Source: CAYZAW01 sp964476505
GTDB lineage: Bacteria > Bacillota > Clostridia > Christensenellales > CAG-138
Reading direction: 5' to 3'
NCBI GenBank assembly: GCA_964476505.1
Contig: CAYZAW010000009.1
Coordinates: forward strand, 1 to 49,351
Length of the DNA: 49,351 nucleotides
Shown: positions 23,382 through 32,151 of the stretch, piece after piece
Numbering within the stretch: position 1 is the first letter of the stretch
Layout of the letters: every line of letters starts with the position of its first letter
Program-made: the position numbers and the translations under genes
Notes under the pieces: model-generated
The model's input: the letters and a program-made list of their open reading frames with translations, nothing else
Told to the model about the DNA's origin: nothing
Databases searched by the model: none

Positions 23382-23852
23382 TTAGCGCTCGTGTGCTTCC
23401 TTAAAGCTTCGCTCCATTTCCCGCTTGCTGTCCCGGTCGGCAATATCGTGCCGTTTGTCGTACAGCTTTTTGCCCTTGGCTACCGCCAGCTCCAGCTTGA
23501 CACGGCTGTCCTTTAAGTACAGCTGCAAGGGGATCAGGCTCATGCCGTCTGCCTGCTGCAAGCCGTAGAGCTTTTGGATCTCTCGCTTGTGCAGCAGCAG
23601 CTTGCGGTCGCGAAACGGGTCGCGGTTAAAAATATTCCCCTGCTCATAAGGGCTAACATGCATGCCTTTTACGAACACCTCGCCGTTTTTTACCATGCAG
23701 TAGCTGTCCTTCAGGTTCACGCGGCCTGCCCGGATGGATTTTACCTCGGTGCCGCACAACTCAATGCCGCACTCATAGGTGTCTTCAATAAAATACTCGT
23801 GGCGCGCTTTCTTGTTCTGCGCCAATGGTTTAATGCCGCGCTGCTTGGGCAT
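23382..23852 (-). CDS. smpB: SsrA-binding protein SmpB
   Basis: A 156-residue SmpB, the partner that carries tmRNA into stalled ribosomes. Typical parts: LAQNKKARHEYFIEDTYECGIELCGTEVKSIR at the start of the OB fold, NLKDSYC, HVSPYEQGN, DPFRDRKLLLHKREI, and a basic C-terminal tail (KGKKLYDKRHDIADRDSKRE) that enters the mRNA channel. The ATG at 23852 gives the normal length; the longer in-frame extension to 23948 is Ala/Pro-rich, lies inside the upstream gene and lacks family similarity. The smpB/ssrA pair is separated only by lysA. Confidence 0.95.
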   Translation of the reverse strand: MPKQRGIKPLAQNKKARHEYFIEDTYECGIELCGTEVKSIRAGRVNLKDSYCMVKNGEVFVKGMHVSPYEQGNIFNRDPFRDRKLLLHKREIQKLYGLQQADGMSLIPLQLYLKDSRVKLELAVAKGKKLYDKRHDIADRDSKREMERSFKEAHER

Positions 23853-23874
23853 GAAAAGAACCTTCTTTCTTACT

Positions 23875-25281
23875 TTAACGGCGGTATCCGCGGGAACCGG
23901 GGCGCCTGCGGGTACGGCTGGTGCGGCGGCGGCGCTTGTTGTTGGCAACCACCTTAAAAATGATGACCGCGCCTATGATCAAGGCGGCGATCAGCCCAAA
24001 GAACAGCCACGGCCCGGCGGATTTTTCTTCCTTTTGGATATCCTCCACCAAGTCCGAGGCGGGCGTTGTGGTAGCGGCGGCAGCAGCCCCCATTTCCATA
24101 ACGTCCCTGGTAGCGGTGGCGTTGGCGGTAAACAGCGTTGTGCCCTCGTAGCTGTAGGTCACGGTGGCAACCGCGTCTCCGTTGTGCACGGGCGCGGCGA
24201 TCTCGCCTTCGGTATTCACGGTGGTGGTCACAGCCGCTACGTTTGCCTTTACGGTATCGATCCAGTCTGCGGTTCCTGCGATCACCTGATCGCTCAAATC
24301 AACAGAAAGTGTTAAGAGCCCGCCCTCGGCATCGTCAAAGCTGCAATTCTTCACCGGCACCTGTACGGTGTCCGGCAGTGACAGCGTGCTTGCCGCTACT
24401 GAGGTGAATTTGGAAAAGCCCCAATCAAACAGGTCTGCCGCAAGCGAGAAGCGGTAATTGTTGTCTTCATCCCGCAGCTGCACGGAAATCAGCGTTACGC
24501 CGTCCTTTTCGGCAGCGGCTACCAAGCAGCGAAGCGCCGCGTTGGTGTCGCCGGTTTTGATGCCGATGGCATAGCGATACTCGTAGCTGTCATTGTCTTC
24601 CTTGGTGTGCACCAGCTTATTGGAGTTTTCCAGATGGTATCCGTCGCTATCCTTATTGGTAGGGGGAACGTCGTAATACCGGTGGCTCACGATCTCCCGA
24701 AACTGCTGGTTGTGCATGGCGTAGGCTGCCAGCTTAGACATATCCCGCGCGGTGGTATAGTGGTTCTCATCGTGCTTGCCGTGGGGGTTCACAAAATGGG
24801 TGTTCGTCATGCCAAGGGCTTGCGCCTTGGCGTTCATCATATCCGCAAACCCGTCGATAGAGCCGCCGATGTGTACGGCGATGGCAGCGGCGGCATCGTT
24901 GCCGGAAACCATCATGATGCCGTAGATCAAGTCGCGCATGGTGACCTTTTCACCTTCGGAGAGCTTCATCAGGGAGCTTTGGGAGCCAAAGCCGCGCCAA
25001 ACCTCCTCGCCAACGGTCACTTCATCGTCCAGATTGCTGTTCTCCAGCGCAAGGATGCAGGTCATGATTTTGGTGGTGCTGGCGGGATAAGCGCGGGTAT
25101 CCGCGTCCTTTTCAAACAAAACGGTACCGGTATCAGCCTCCAGCAGAACGATATGCGCGGTGGAGATACGCGCCTCCGGGTCAAACGCGGCAAATGCCGG
25201 GACAGCCGTTGTAACGGCCAGCAATACTGTAAGCAACCAAGCAAGAACACGCTTTTGTGTTTTTATCGTTTTCCAATTCAA
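23875..25281 (-). CDS. D-alanyl-D-alanine carboxypeptidase (S11 family)
   Basis: A 468-residue penicillin-binding carboxypeptidase that trims the terminal D-Ala from peptidoglycan stems outside the membrane. Signal peptide about 1-32 (ending AFA). The catalytic motifs are S68-T-T-K71 (PASTTKIMT), S126-G-N128 (VSGNDAA) and K242-T-G244 (KTGDTN). After the enzyme domain come a beta-rich C-terminal part (about 300-400) and, unlike the amphipathic anchor of many DacA-type proteins, a true membrane helix near 430-450 followed by a very basic Arg-rich tail, placing the C-terminus in the cytosol. Gene symbol dacF/dacA cannot be decided. It is divergent from the two-component system. Confidence 0.92.
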   Translation of the reverse strand: MNWKTIKTQKRVLAWLLTVLLAVTTAVPAFAAFDPEARISTAHIVLLEADTGTVLFEKDADTRAYPASTTKIMTCILALENSNLDDEVTVGEEVWRGFGSQSSLMKLSEGEKVTMRDLIYGIMMVSGNDAAAAIAVHIGGSIDGFADMMNAKAQALGMTNTHFVNPHGKHDENHYTTARDMSKLAAYAMHNQQFREIVSHRYYDVPPTNKDSDGYHLENSNKLVHTKEDNDSYEYRYAIGIKTGDTNAALRCLVAAAEKDGVTLISVQLRDEDNNYRFSLAADLFDWGFSKFTSVAASTLSLPDTVQVPVKNCSFDDAEGGLLTLSVDLSDQVIAGTADWIDTVKANVAAVTTTVNTEGEIAAPVHNGDAVATVTYSYEGTTLFTANATATRDVMEMGAAAAATTTPASDLVEDIQKEEKSAGPWLFFGLIAALIIGAVIIFKVVANNKRRRRTSRTRRRPGSRGYRR

Positions 25282-25334
25282 TGCAGTTCATTCCTTATCC
25301 GTTTTTCATGGCTTTCCATACCAAACCAGCATCT

Positions 25335-25363
25335 AGTATAACAAAAGAATTCCCGTTTTGTAC
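25335..25363 (-). promoter_or_regulatory. Predicted promoter for the carboxypeptidase gene
   Basis: On the minus strand, a -10 TATACT (25340-25335) preceded by TGTACA about 18 bases upstream. It is 54 bases ahead of the carboxypeptidase start. The -35 is weak. Confidence 0.45.
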
Positions 25364-25459
25364 AGTCCGGTCACAGTATTTTATCATTAATAGGGAATAA
25401 TCGTTGCTTTTTGGGCGCTATTTTCATACATTGTTCACGGTTTTACCCTCCTTTTCGTG

Positions 25460-25488
25460 AGGACAAACCTGTAGGCTTGTGGTATACT
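25460..25488 (+). promoter_or_regulatory. Predicted promoter for the two-component/GerMN operon
   Basis: -10 TATACT (25483-25488) with AGGACA (25460-25465) at 17-bp spacing; the promoter is 50 bases before the response-regulator start and divergent from the carboxypeptidase promoter. Confidence 0.5.
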
Positions 25489-25537
25489 TACTGTGTATAT
25501 GACAGGATATGCGTTAACGTTTGGGAGGTAAAATAGC

Positions 25538-26224
25538 ATGGCGATACGGATACTGCTGGTAGACGACGAACCCCTCATTATTAAGGGCTTACGGTTTTCT
25601 CTGCAACAGGAGGGCTATGAGATCGACGATGCGGCGGACGGGGAACAGGCGCTGGAGAGAGTGCAGCATAACAGCTACGACTTGATTCTTCTGGACGTGA
25701 TGCTTCCCAAGCTGTCCGGCATAGAAGTGTGCCAGCGGATACGGGAAGGGTCTGACGTTCCTATCATCATGCTGACCGCCAAGGGCGAGGATATGGATAA
25801 GATTCTCGGCTTGGAGTACGGCGCGGACGATTATATGACAAAGCCCTTCAACATCTTGGAGGTCAAGGCCAGAATCAAAACCATCTTACGCCGTGCCGCC
25901 GGAAGAAAAGAGCCGGTGCGCCAGCAACTAACGGGCAACGGACTGCTCTTGGATACCCAAACCCGCACCCTCAAGCTCAATGGGCAGGATGTGAATTTAA
26001 CGGTCAAGGAATTCGATTTGATGCAGCTGTTCATGGCAAACCCCGGCAAGGTGTTCAGCCGGGAGGAACTGCTGGAAGCCATTTGGGGCAGCGATTACTT
26101 TGGCGATTTTCGCACGGTAGACGTGCATATCCGCAGGCTCAGGGAAAAGGTTGAGCCAGATGCAGCAAAGCCCACATATATCCAAACCAAATGGGGGGTA
26201 GGGTACTACTTTGCGAATGCGTAG
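25538..26224 (+). CDS. OmpR/PhoB-family response regulator
   Basis: A 228-residue regulator. Receiver domain: acidic pocket D9-D10-E11, phosphorylation site D53 (LLDVMLPK), Lys102 (YMTKPFN). C-terminal winged helix with the OmpR pattern ELLEAIWGSDYFGDFRTVDVHIRRLREK. Its kinase overlaps its 3' end, so they act as a pair; the following GerMN lipoproteins and LCP protein point to envelope or sporulation-related control. The style is close to WalR/PhoP, but the specific orthologue cannot be decided. GGGAGGT precedes the ATG. Confidence 0.92.
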   Translation: MAIRILLVDDEPLIIKGLRFSLQQEGYEIDDAADGEQALERVQHNSYDLILLDVMLPKLSGIEVCQRIREGSDVPIIMLTAKGEDMDKILGLEYGADDYMTKPFNILEVKARIKTILRRAAGRKEPVRQQLTGNGLLLDTQTRTLKLNGQDVNLTVKEFDLMQLFMANPGKVFSREELLEAIWGSDYFGDFRTVDVHIRRLREKVEPDAAKPTYIQTKWGVGYYFANA

Positions 26225-27722
26225 ATTTTTCGGCTCCATCCGGCTTCGGATGGTAGCGATCTACATCACGGTGTTTGTACTGGCCTTCGTGGCTGTCAGC
26301 GGCATCGTATCCGGCATTGTGGAGGATTTTCTGGTATCCCAGAGAACCAGCGGGCAGTGCGAGGAAACGGAGCGGCTGGCGTTGGAGCTTGCCCCCGTTT
26401 TGCAGCAAAACGATACGGACGCTCTTTACAGTTATGTGGAAGAGCGCGCAAAGATCATGTCCGGCAGGATGCTGATCTTAAACAAAAACGCGGTGGTGCA
26501 GGTAGACAGCGCGTCTCAATTCAACGGATACCGGCTGCCGTACCGCGAGGTACGAGATATTTTGGTTTCCGGCAGGGAGTCCTCCTTCGGGTTTCATAAG
26601 CTGACCAATGTGAACAAAGCGTCCAATACCGCGCTTACCTTTATCTCCTCTCAAGACTGGGTGGTGTATTACACGGCACCCATTACCGCCGGGGGAGACC
26701 TGTTGGGCGTGCTTTTGTATTCGGCCTCCATACAGGACGCCGTGAACAGCGTGGACAGCGTGTCCCAGCGAATCGGTTTGGTGTTTATCCTGTGTGCGGT
26801 ACTGGTGGGCTTTGTTTCGCTCATGGTATCCGGCTGGCTGACCCGCCCCATCGTGAAGCTCACCAACACCATCCGCCGGGTGGGTACCCAAGGCTATAGC
26901 GAGCGCGTGCCCGTGGAAGGCAGCGGGGAGATCGCGGAGCTGACAGAAGCCTTTAACATGATGAGCGATAAGCTGGAAAATCACGAGCGCTTGCGGGATG
27001 AATTTGTTTCCAACGCCTCCCATGAATTAAAAACGCCTCTTTCCGCTATGAAGATACTCTCCGAATCCATGCTGTATCAGGAGGAGCCGGACCCGACGAT
27101 GTCCCGGGAGTTCTTTAAGGATATCAACAGCGAGGTAGACAGGCTTACCCGCATCATCAACGATCTTTTGCGCTTGGTGCAGGAGGAGCGGCAGGAGACG
27201 GCTATCAACCCCGCGCCGCTGCAGCTAGATGAGCTGGTGCAGCGGGTGATCAACCGCCTGATGCCCATTGCCAAGGAAAAGGGTATCCGGCTGGAGCGCA
27301 AGCTGCAAACGCTGCGGGTGGAATGCGACGAAGGGCGAATCGAACAGGTGGTAACAAACCTGATCGATAACGCATTGAAATATACAGACAAGGGCAGCGT
27401 AGCCGTTACTCTAAAGTCGGATGGCGGCGACGCGGTATTAACGGTAAAGGATACGGGCATCGGCATTCCCAAGGAAGCCATCCCGCGCCTGTTCGAGCGG
27501 TTTTACCGGGTGGATAAGGCCAGAAGCCGCGCCACCGGCGGCACGGGGCTGGGGCTTTCCATCGTGGAGCGGATCGTGGGGATGCACGGCGGCTATATTC
27601 AGGTAGAAAGCGTAGAAGGCCGTGGCACGGCGTTTATTGTGCATCTGCCTGTCAGCGCGCCGGAAAAGCCTGCGCCGGAACAGGGCGAAAAGCCAAACAG
27701 AGGTCGAACATGGAAAAAGTAA
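26217..27722 (+). CDS. Membrane sensor histidine kinase
   Basis: A 501-residue kinase. TM1 is at about 10-35; an extracytoplasmic sensor region (about 36-175) with PAS-like/dCache character follows; TM2 is at about 178-205; HAMP at about 206-258 (LTRPIVKLTNTIRRV). The HisKA site is H269 in SNASHELKTPLSA, and the ATPase domain shows NLIDNALKYT, KDTGIGIP, FYRVDKARSRATGGTGLGLSIV. The ATG at 26217 is chosen over TTG 26211; it overlaps the regulator gene. The 3' end overlaps the next lipoprotein gene by 13 bases, indicating one transcript for regulator, kinase and lipoprotein. Confidence 0.92.
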   Translation: MRRFFGSIRLRMVAIYITVFVLAFVAVSGIVSGIVEDFLVSQRTSGQCEETERLALELAPVLQQNDTDALYSYVEERAKIMSGRMLILNKNAVVQVDSASQFNGYRLPYREVRDILVSGRESSFGFHKLTNVNKASNTALTFISSQDWVVYYTAPITAGGDLLGVLLYSASIQDAVNSVDSVSQRIGLVFILCAVLVGFVSLMVSGWLTRPIVKLTNTIRRVGTQGYSERVPVEGSGEIAELTEAFNMMSDKLENHERLRDEFVSNASHELKTPLSAMKILSESMLYQEEPDPTMSREFFKDINSEVDRLTRIINDLLRLVQEERQETAINPAPLQLDELVQRVINRLMPIAKEKGIRLERKLQTLRVECDEGRIEQVVTNLIDNALKYTDKGSVAVTLKSDGGDAVLTVKDTGIGIPKEAIPRLFERFYRVDKARSRATGGTGLGLSIVERIVGMHGGYIQVESVEGRGTAFIVHLPVSAPEKPAPEQGEKPNRGRTWKK

Positions 27723-28663
27723 AGCTGATACTTATACTGCTGCTGGTGCTTCTGTTATGCGGCTGCTCCGTCAGCACCATCCGGGAGGACGGCATCCGGG
27801 AGGATCTGCCGGGGATAGACCCCAATGCGGGCGTTGGCAGAGACATCAATATCACGCTGTATTACCGCTTATCCGGGGAACCGGCACTGGTACCGGTGCA
27901 GCGTACTATAACGGTGCGCTCCAACGAGTATGCCGAGGCGGCGGTGATTCGGCGGCTGTTGGAGGGCCCGTCCTCGTTGTCGTGGGATTTGATCAGCGCC
28001 TTTCCCAAGGATGTGCGGCTGGTGGATATTTCCAAGGACGGAAAAATACTGTACGTTACGTTCAGCAGAGAAATACTGGATGCGGATACCAGCGGAGAAC
28101 GGGCGGATGCGGAGGAATCCTACCGCCTGTGCGTATACTCCATCGTCAACACCTTAACGGCGCTGGACAGCAACACCCGCGTGCAGATCATGGTGGATCT
28201 GGACGGTACGGGAGAAGGCTCCCGGGTGGCGGCATCGCTTTTAGGGTTTTCCTCGCATAACAGCAATTCGCAGTGGCTGGAACCGCTGAGCTTTCAGGAG
28301 GATGTGCTGGTAACGCCTGCCAAGGTGGCGGAATACATATTGGAGCATTTAAAGAACGAGGAGTATGCGGAGGCGCATTCCCTGTTTGCGGAAAGCGAAA
28401 CGGGCGGCTTGCAAAAGCCGGATTATGCGGCATTTGAAACGCAAATGCTGTCTCTTGGCAAGGTGACTGATTACCGCATTATAAAAGAAGAGATCGCGGA
28501 GGACAACCGTTCGGCGGTGGTCACGTTGGATGTATCGTGGACGAGCCGCGACAACGGGCAAAGCAATGCGGTCAAAAATGTGCGCGTGCGCATGCTGCAG
28601 GAGGGCGAGCTGAAGAAAATGGGCTGGAACTCCTTCTTGACCGCTCTGCAGAACAACGAATAA
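27710..28663 (+). CDS. GerMN-domain lipoprotein
   Basis: A 317-residue predicted lipoprotein: signal helix 1-18 ends LLLCGC, a plausible lipobox with C19 lipidated. A GerMN domain (about 45-165) shows AVIRRLLEGPSS, AFPKDVRLVDISKDGKILYVTFS and SIVNTLTALDSNTRVQIMVDL, as in spore germination protein GerM and actinobacterial LpqB. The last 110 residues resemble a DUF4878/SnoaL-like accessory fold (EYILEHLKNEEYAEAHSLF). The gene overlaps the sensor kinase by 13 bases, so the lipoprotein probably works with that kinase, perhaps as its outside modulator, like LpqB with MtrB. Confidence 0.8.
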   Translation: MEKVKLILILLLVLLLCGCSVSTIREDGIREDLPGIDPNAGVGRDINITLYYRLSGEPALVPVQRTITVRSNEYAEAAVIRRLLEGPSSLSWDLISAFPKDVRLVDISKDGKILYVTFSREILDADTSGERADAEESYRLCVYSIVNTLTALDSNTRVQIMVDLDGTGEGSRVAASLLGFSSHNSNSQWLEPLSFQEDVLVTPAKVAEYILEHLKNEEYAEAHSLFAESETGGLQKPDYAAFETQMLSLGKVTDYRIIKEEIAEDNRSAVVTLDVSWTSRDNGQSNAVKNVRVRMLQEGELKKMGWNSFLTALQNNE

Positions 28664-28675
28664 CGGGTAATGCAT

Positions 28676-30259
28676 ATGGATCAACAGAAAAAACAGGCTG
28701 CGCGAATTCTTTGCCTAGGCATGGCGGCACTGCTGCTTCTTGCCTCCGGCTGTTCCGTGCAGCAGGAATACCCGGCGGCATTGCCGTTATCGGAAGCAAC
28801 GCCGCCGCCCCTGCAATCACAGGAAAGCAGGATGCTGCCGCTGCCGCTGTATTTTGTTGCGGCGGACGGCAGAAACTTGGTGGAAGAAATCAGACCGGTT
28901 TCCTGCGATGCGGAGGAAAGCATTGCGCAGGCGATGCTGACGGAGCTGTTTGACGGCTCCGTACCTACCGGCCTTGCCACGGCGATCCCTGTGGACTGGA
29001 AGCTTTCCAAGGTAACGGTAAGCGGCGGCACGGCAGATGTATATGTTATGGCGGAGGGTGCGTCCTCTGTTAACGCGTATCTTACCGGGCGGGCGGCAAT
29101 AGCCGCCGCACTTTCGGCGGGCTTGAACGTGCCGTACTGCAATGTGTTTGTTAACGGCATACTGCCGGGGTATCTCGACAGACCGCTTGGCGCTATGCAG
29201 CCGATCACGGGAGCGCTGGACGTATACTTGGCTAACATGAAGCAAACCTTTGATCCTGCCGAGCCGGTGGAGGTCACGGAGGCCGGCGAGTATGACAATC
29301 GGGATGCGATTTTATATTTTACCGATGCTGTTGGGCAGTTCCTGCTTGCAGATGTGCGTGTGATGCGCTATGATGCAAAAGCATCGCTGCAGCTCATCGT
29401 TACCTCTTTGATCGAAGAGCTGATGAAGGGCCCGCTGGAAAGCGAAGGCAGAGAACCCGTTCTGCCGGCAGACATGCTGCTGTCGGATGTGAGCATCCGT
29501 AAGGTGCAGCTTGGCCTTCCTGCGGCGCAGACAGCGCCGGACGCTGCGGATTCTACGGAGCCCGTGGCAACAGAGGCACCGCAGCAGGAGGATGCCCCAA
29601 TCGTTGTGGAGGTAAACTTCACAAAATCCGGCACGGCTTTTAACAAGCGGCTGGTGTATGGAGCCATCGTATACACGGTAACGGGGTATTGTCCCAACGC
29701 GTTAGGCGTGCGCATATTGGAAAACGGCGTGGCGGTCAAGCCGGATGCCGTGCGGGATACAGCGCTAAATGAGCTTAGAGATTACCTAACGCGCGATGAT
29801 TTTTCTGGCGTGATAGGCCATACCGTTCCGCTGGCGTTTCCCGAGTCGGACGGCTCGGGCCTGCACCGGGTGATGCGCAGCATGGACGAAGCCGTGGCAG
29901 ACGTTCCCATGGCGCGGCTGTTGGCGCTGTTTACAGGCTCGGCAGACCCGGGCGTGCCCTATGCGCTGTTTTCCTCGGAGGATGTGCTTGGCGTATCCTT
30001 ACAGGACGACATGGCTGTGGTCAATTGGAAGGCGGGCTTTTTAGATAAGCTCCGGGCGTATATCAACAGCGGGCAAACGCAGCTTCCCCCCAATACCCGG
30101 GAGCAGATGCTTGTATTTGGTGTGGTGGATACGCTAACGGCTATCCCGGGCATAAAGCGCGTTTGGATGCTGGAGGACGGCGTAAGAATCAACGATAGCG
30201 CAGAGCTGGTGTTCTTGGGCGATCCGCTGCTGAAGAACCCCGGATTGCTGTTAGACTGA
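28676..30259 (+). CDS. Large lipoprotein with repeated GerMN-like domains
   Basis: About 527 residues; signal helix followed by LLASGCSV, a good lipobox. Three GerMN-like units are suggested: about 45-170 (AQAMLTELFDGSVPTGLATAIP..VTVSGGTADVYV), 200-350 (LIEELMKGPLESEG..VEVNFTKSGTAF) and 385-525 (ALFTGSADPGVPYALF..DDMAVVNWKAGF..VVDTLTAIPGIKRVWMLEDG). An acidic Thr/Ala-rich linker lies near 285-305. The start is either 28670 or 28676; both ATGs are in frame and the ribosome site is weak, so coupling to the previous gene 12 bases upstream is likely. It is a paralogue or elaborated partner of the preceding lipoprotein. Role in envelope sensing or sporulation is inferred. Confidence 0.75.
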   Translation: MDQQKKQAARILCLGMAALLLLASGCSVQQEYPAALPLSEATPPPLQSQESRMLPLPLYFVAADGRNLVEEIRPVSCDAEESIAQAMLTELFDGSVPTGLATAIPVDWKLSKVTVSGGTADVYVMAEGASSVNAYLTGRAAIAAALSAGLNVPYCNVFVNGILPGYLDRPLGAMQPITGALDVYLANMKQTFDPAEPVEVTEAGEYDNRDAILYFTDAVGQFLLADVRVMRYDAKASLQLIVTSLIEELMKGPLESEGREPVLPADMLLSDVSIRKVQLGLPAAQTAPDAADSTEPVATEAPQQEDAPIVVEVNFTKSGTAFNKRLVYGAIVYTVTGYCPNALGVRILENGVAVKPDAVRDTALNELRDYLTRDDFSGVIGHTVPLAFPESDGSGLHRVMRSMDEAVADVPMARLLALFTGSADPGVPYALFSSEDVLGVSLQDDMAVVNWKAGFLDKLRAYINSGQTQLPPNTREQMLVFGVVDTLTAIPGIKRVWMLEDGVRINDSAELVFLGDPLLKNPGLLLD

Positions 30260-30296
30260 TGATAGAATACGATTTGAATGCAGGTGAAGCTTTAAT

Positions 30297-31928
30297 ATGA
30301 GTAGCGACGAAAAGAAAAAGATACGGCATGTTTCCCAGGAAACGCCGTTGCCATTATCCGATGAGGAGGCGTACGCGCAGGCATACCGGGCAACCTACGG
30401 CACAGAGCCCCCGGCGGAGGGAGAAGAAACGCCCTACGTCCCCTTTGATGAAAGTGCATCCGCGCCGCAGGAGGCCGACGAATACGCTCCGGAGCCTGTT
30501 CAGGTGCAACAGCCTGCCAATAGGCCGCATCACCGCAAACGCAGAAAAAAGCAGTCTACAGCCAAAAAGGTTATTATTTGGGTGCTGTTGGCGTTGCTGG
30601 CGGTTGTGTTGGTGATCGGCGTAAAGTATTTAATCGACATCAATAACCCGCAAAACCTTTTTGCGCAAAGTACGCCATCGGCCGTTATAACGCCGGAGCC
30701 TACGCCAGATGATTCGGCAGGCGCTGTCGAGGTCACGCCAACGCCGGAGCCCACCGTAAGCCCGGAGGAGCTCTTGATGGCGCAGGCGGATATGGAATTT
30801 ATGAAGAACCGGGTCAACGTGCTGGTGCTGGGTGTGGATGAAAGCACGGAGCGGGAAAACTGGGGCTCCTTTCGCACGGATACCATGATCATGGTAACGA
30901 TTGATTTTGATACCAATCAGGTGAACATGATCTCCATTCCCCGGGATAGTTATGTAAAGATCTACAACAAAAAAGACGCGGAAGGCAATTTGCAGTTCGA
31001 CAAGGTCAACAGTGCCTTTTCCACCGGCGGCGGTGCGCAGAAAAAAGGCTACGAATATGCCATGAAAACCATCAGCTACCTGTTTGGCGGCATGCCGGTG
31101 GATTATTACGTGGCCTTTAACATGAATGTTGTAAAAGAGATCGTAGACGCGATGGGCGGCGTAGATTACGACGTGGATGTTGAGGTGCACATGAACGGGC
31201 GCACGCTTCTTATTGGCCCGCAGCATCTAGACGGGCAGGGCGTGCTGGATTACTGCCGTTTGCGCCACGGTTCCTCGGACTTGGCCCGTGTAGACAGGCA
31301 ACAGCGCATCATCATGGCCATTTTCCAGCAGCTTAAAAGCACCGGGCAGATCAAAAACATCCCAACGATCTATCAGGCGCTGCAGGAAAACATCCAAACG
31401 AATTTAGACTTTACCCAGATCTCCTCGCTGGCGCTGCTGGCGCTTCGTATGGACTTACAACAGCTCCAGCGTGACACCGTGCCGGGCGAATTTATGACGA
31501 TACGCACCCGCAGCTATTGGGGCGTGAACACCAAGCAGTTGCAAAGCATGATCAACCGTATCTTTGGCGGGTCAGTATCGATCGACAGCACCATGGATGC
31601 CGGCAATATACTGGAATTGGTGGAGGCAAACCGCGCCCTTATCGCTACCGAATTGGCGCTGGCGAACAACGCACTCAACACTGCCAACCAGATTTTGCAG
31701 GATTATAAGGACTGGCTGACGGACGATGTGTATCAAACCCTCAAGCAGTCTAAGAACCAGTTGCAGGACGCGGTGGAGGAGGAAAGCAAGGAGCTTTTGG
31801 ATTACTATACGCCGCCCGTGCAACAGCTTTGCGATACCATACTGGCGCAGCTACAGCAATACGGGCAGGGCGGCACGGCGGAGACCGCGCCGGTTCCGGA
31901 GGAGATACCGCAAATTCCAACGGTTTAA
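30297..31928 (+). CDS. LytR-CpsA-Psr (LCP) family protein
   Basis: A 543-residue type II membrane protein. A cytoplasmic, acidic and Pro/Glu-rich N-terminal region (1-75) ends in a basic stretch (HHRKRRKKQST); TM about 83-105; a Thr/Pro linker; then the LCP domain at about 170-385 with NVLVLGVDES, GSFRTDTMIMVTIDFDTNQVNMISIPRDSYV, GGVDYDVDVEV and LDYCRLRHGSSDLARVDRQQRIIMAIF. The Arg and Asp residues there bind polyprenyl pyrophosphate. LCP enzymes move teichoic acids or glycans from lipid carriers to peptidoglycan. A C-terminal helical, possibly coiled-coil tail (about 440-520) is extra. It follows the GerMN genes by 37 bases. Confidence 0.9.
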   Translation: MSSDEKKKIRHVSQETPLPLSDEEAYAQAYRATYGTEPPAEGEETPYVPFDESASAPQEADEYAPEPVQVQQPANRPHHRKRRKKQSTAKKVIIWVLLALLAVVLVIGVKYLIDINNPQNLFAQSTPSAVITPEPTPDDSAGAVEVTPTPEPTVSPEELLMAQADMEFMKNRVNVLVLGVDESTERENWGSFRTDTMIMVTIDFDTNQVNMISIPRDSYVKIYNKKDAEGNLQFDKVNSAFSTGGGAQKKGYEYAMKTISYLFGGMPVDYYVAFNMNVVKEIVDAMGGVDYDVDVEVHMNGRTLLIGPQHLDGQGVLDYCRLRHGSSDLARVDRQQRIIMAIFQQLKSTGQIKNIPTIYQALQENIQTNLDFTQISSLALLALRMDLQQLQRDTVPGEFMTIRTRSYWGVNTKQLQSMINRIFGGSVSIDSTMDAGNILELVEANRALIATELALANNALNTANQILQDYKDWLTDDVYQTLKQSKNQLQDAVEEESKELLDYYTPPVQQLCDTILAQLQQYGQGGTAETAPVPEEIPQIPTV

Positions 31929-32009
31929 CAGCCGATGCGTTTTGGCATCCTGTATCTGTGCGGCGTGTTCGGTTAACGGCTGTTATAAACCCGGTTTTCA
32001 CAAGAATTT

Positions 32010-32050
32010 GGGATATGAGTGGCTACTCATATCCCTTTTTGCTTTTTTTT
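32010..32050 (+). terminator. Terminator of the two-component/LCP operon
   Basis: Eleven-bp perfect stem GGGATATGAGT/ACTCATATCCC with a GGCT loop, followed by TTTTTGCTTTTTTTT. Eighty bases before it, AACAGCCG (31927-31934) and CGGCTGTT (about 31976-31983) form a further nested repeat of unclear role. Confidence 0.9.
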
Positions 32051-32071
32051 GAGCGGAATCCCCCACTTTTA

Positions 32072-32100
32072 TTGCTCCATGCTATAAAACCTGTTATACT
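32072..32100 (+). promoter_or_regulatory. Predicted promoter of the GNAT-like gene
   Basis: TTGCTC (32072-32077) and TATACT (32095-32100) with 17-bp spacing, straight after the preceding terminator. Confidence 0.4.
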
Positions 32101-32151
32101 GTGCAGGAACTTTGTACGGGCGCTGCCCGCAATATGTTGGGGGGGATCTGC

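Noticed and set aside
23853..23948. N-terminal extension of SmpB to base 23948
   Set aside because: The extension overlaps the carboxypeptidase 3' end, is Ala/Pro-rich and has no similarity to SmpB; the ATG at 23852 gives the normal family length.
31926..31984. Structured RNA formed by AACAGCCG/CGGCTGTT and inner GATGC/GCATC
   Set aside because: Nested pairing is visible but short, and the strong terminator follows right after; probably part of the 3' untranslated region of the LCP gene.
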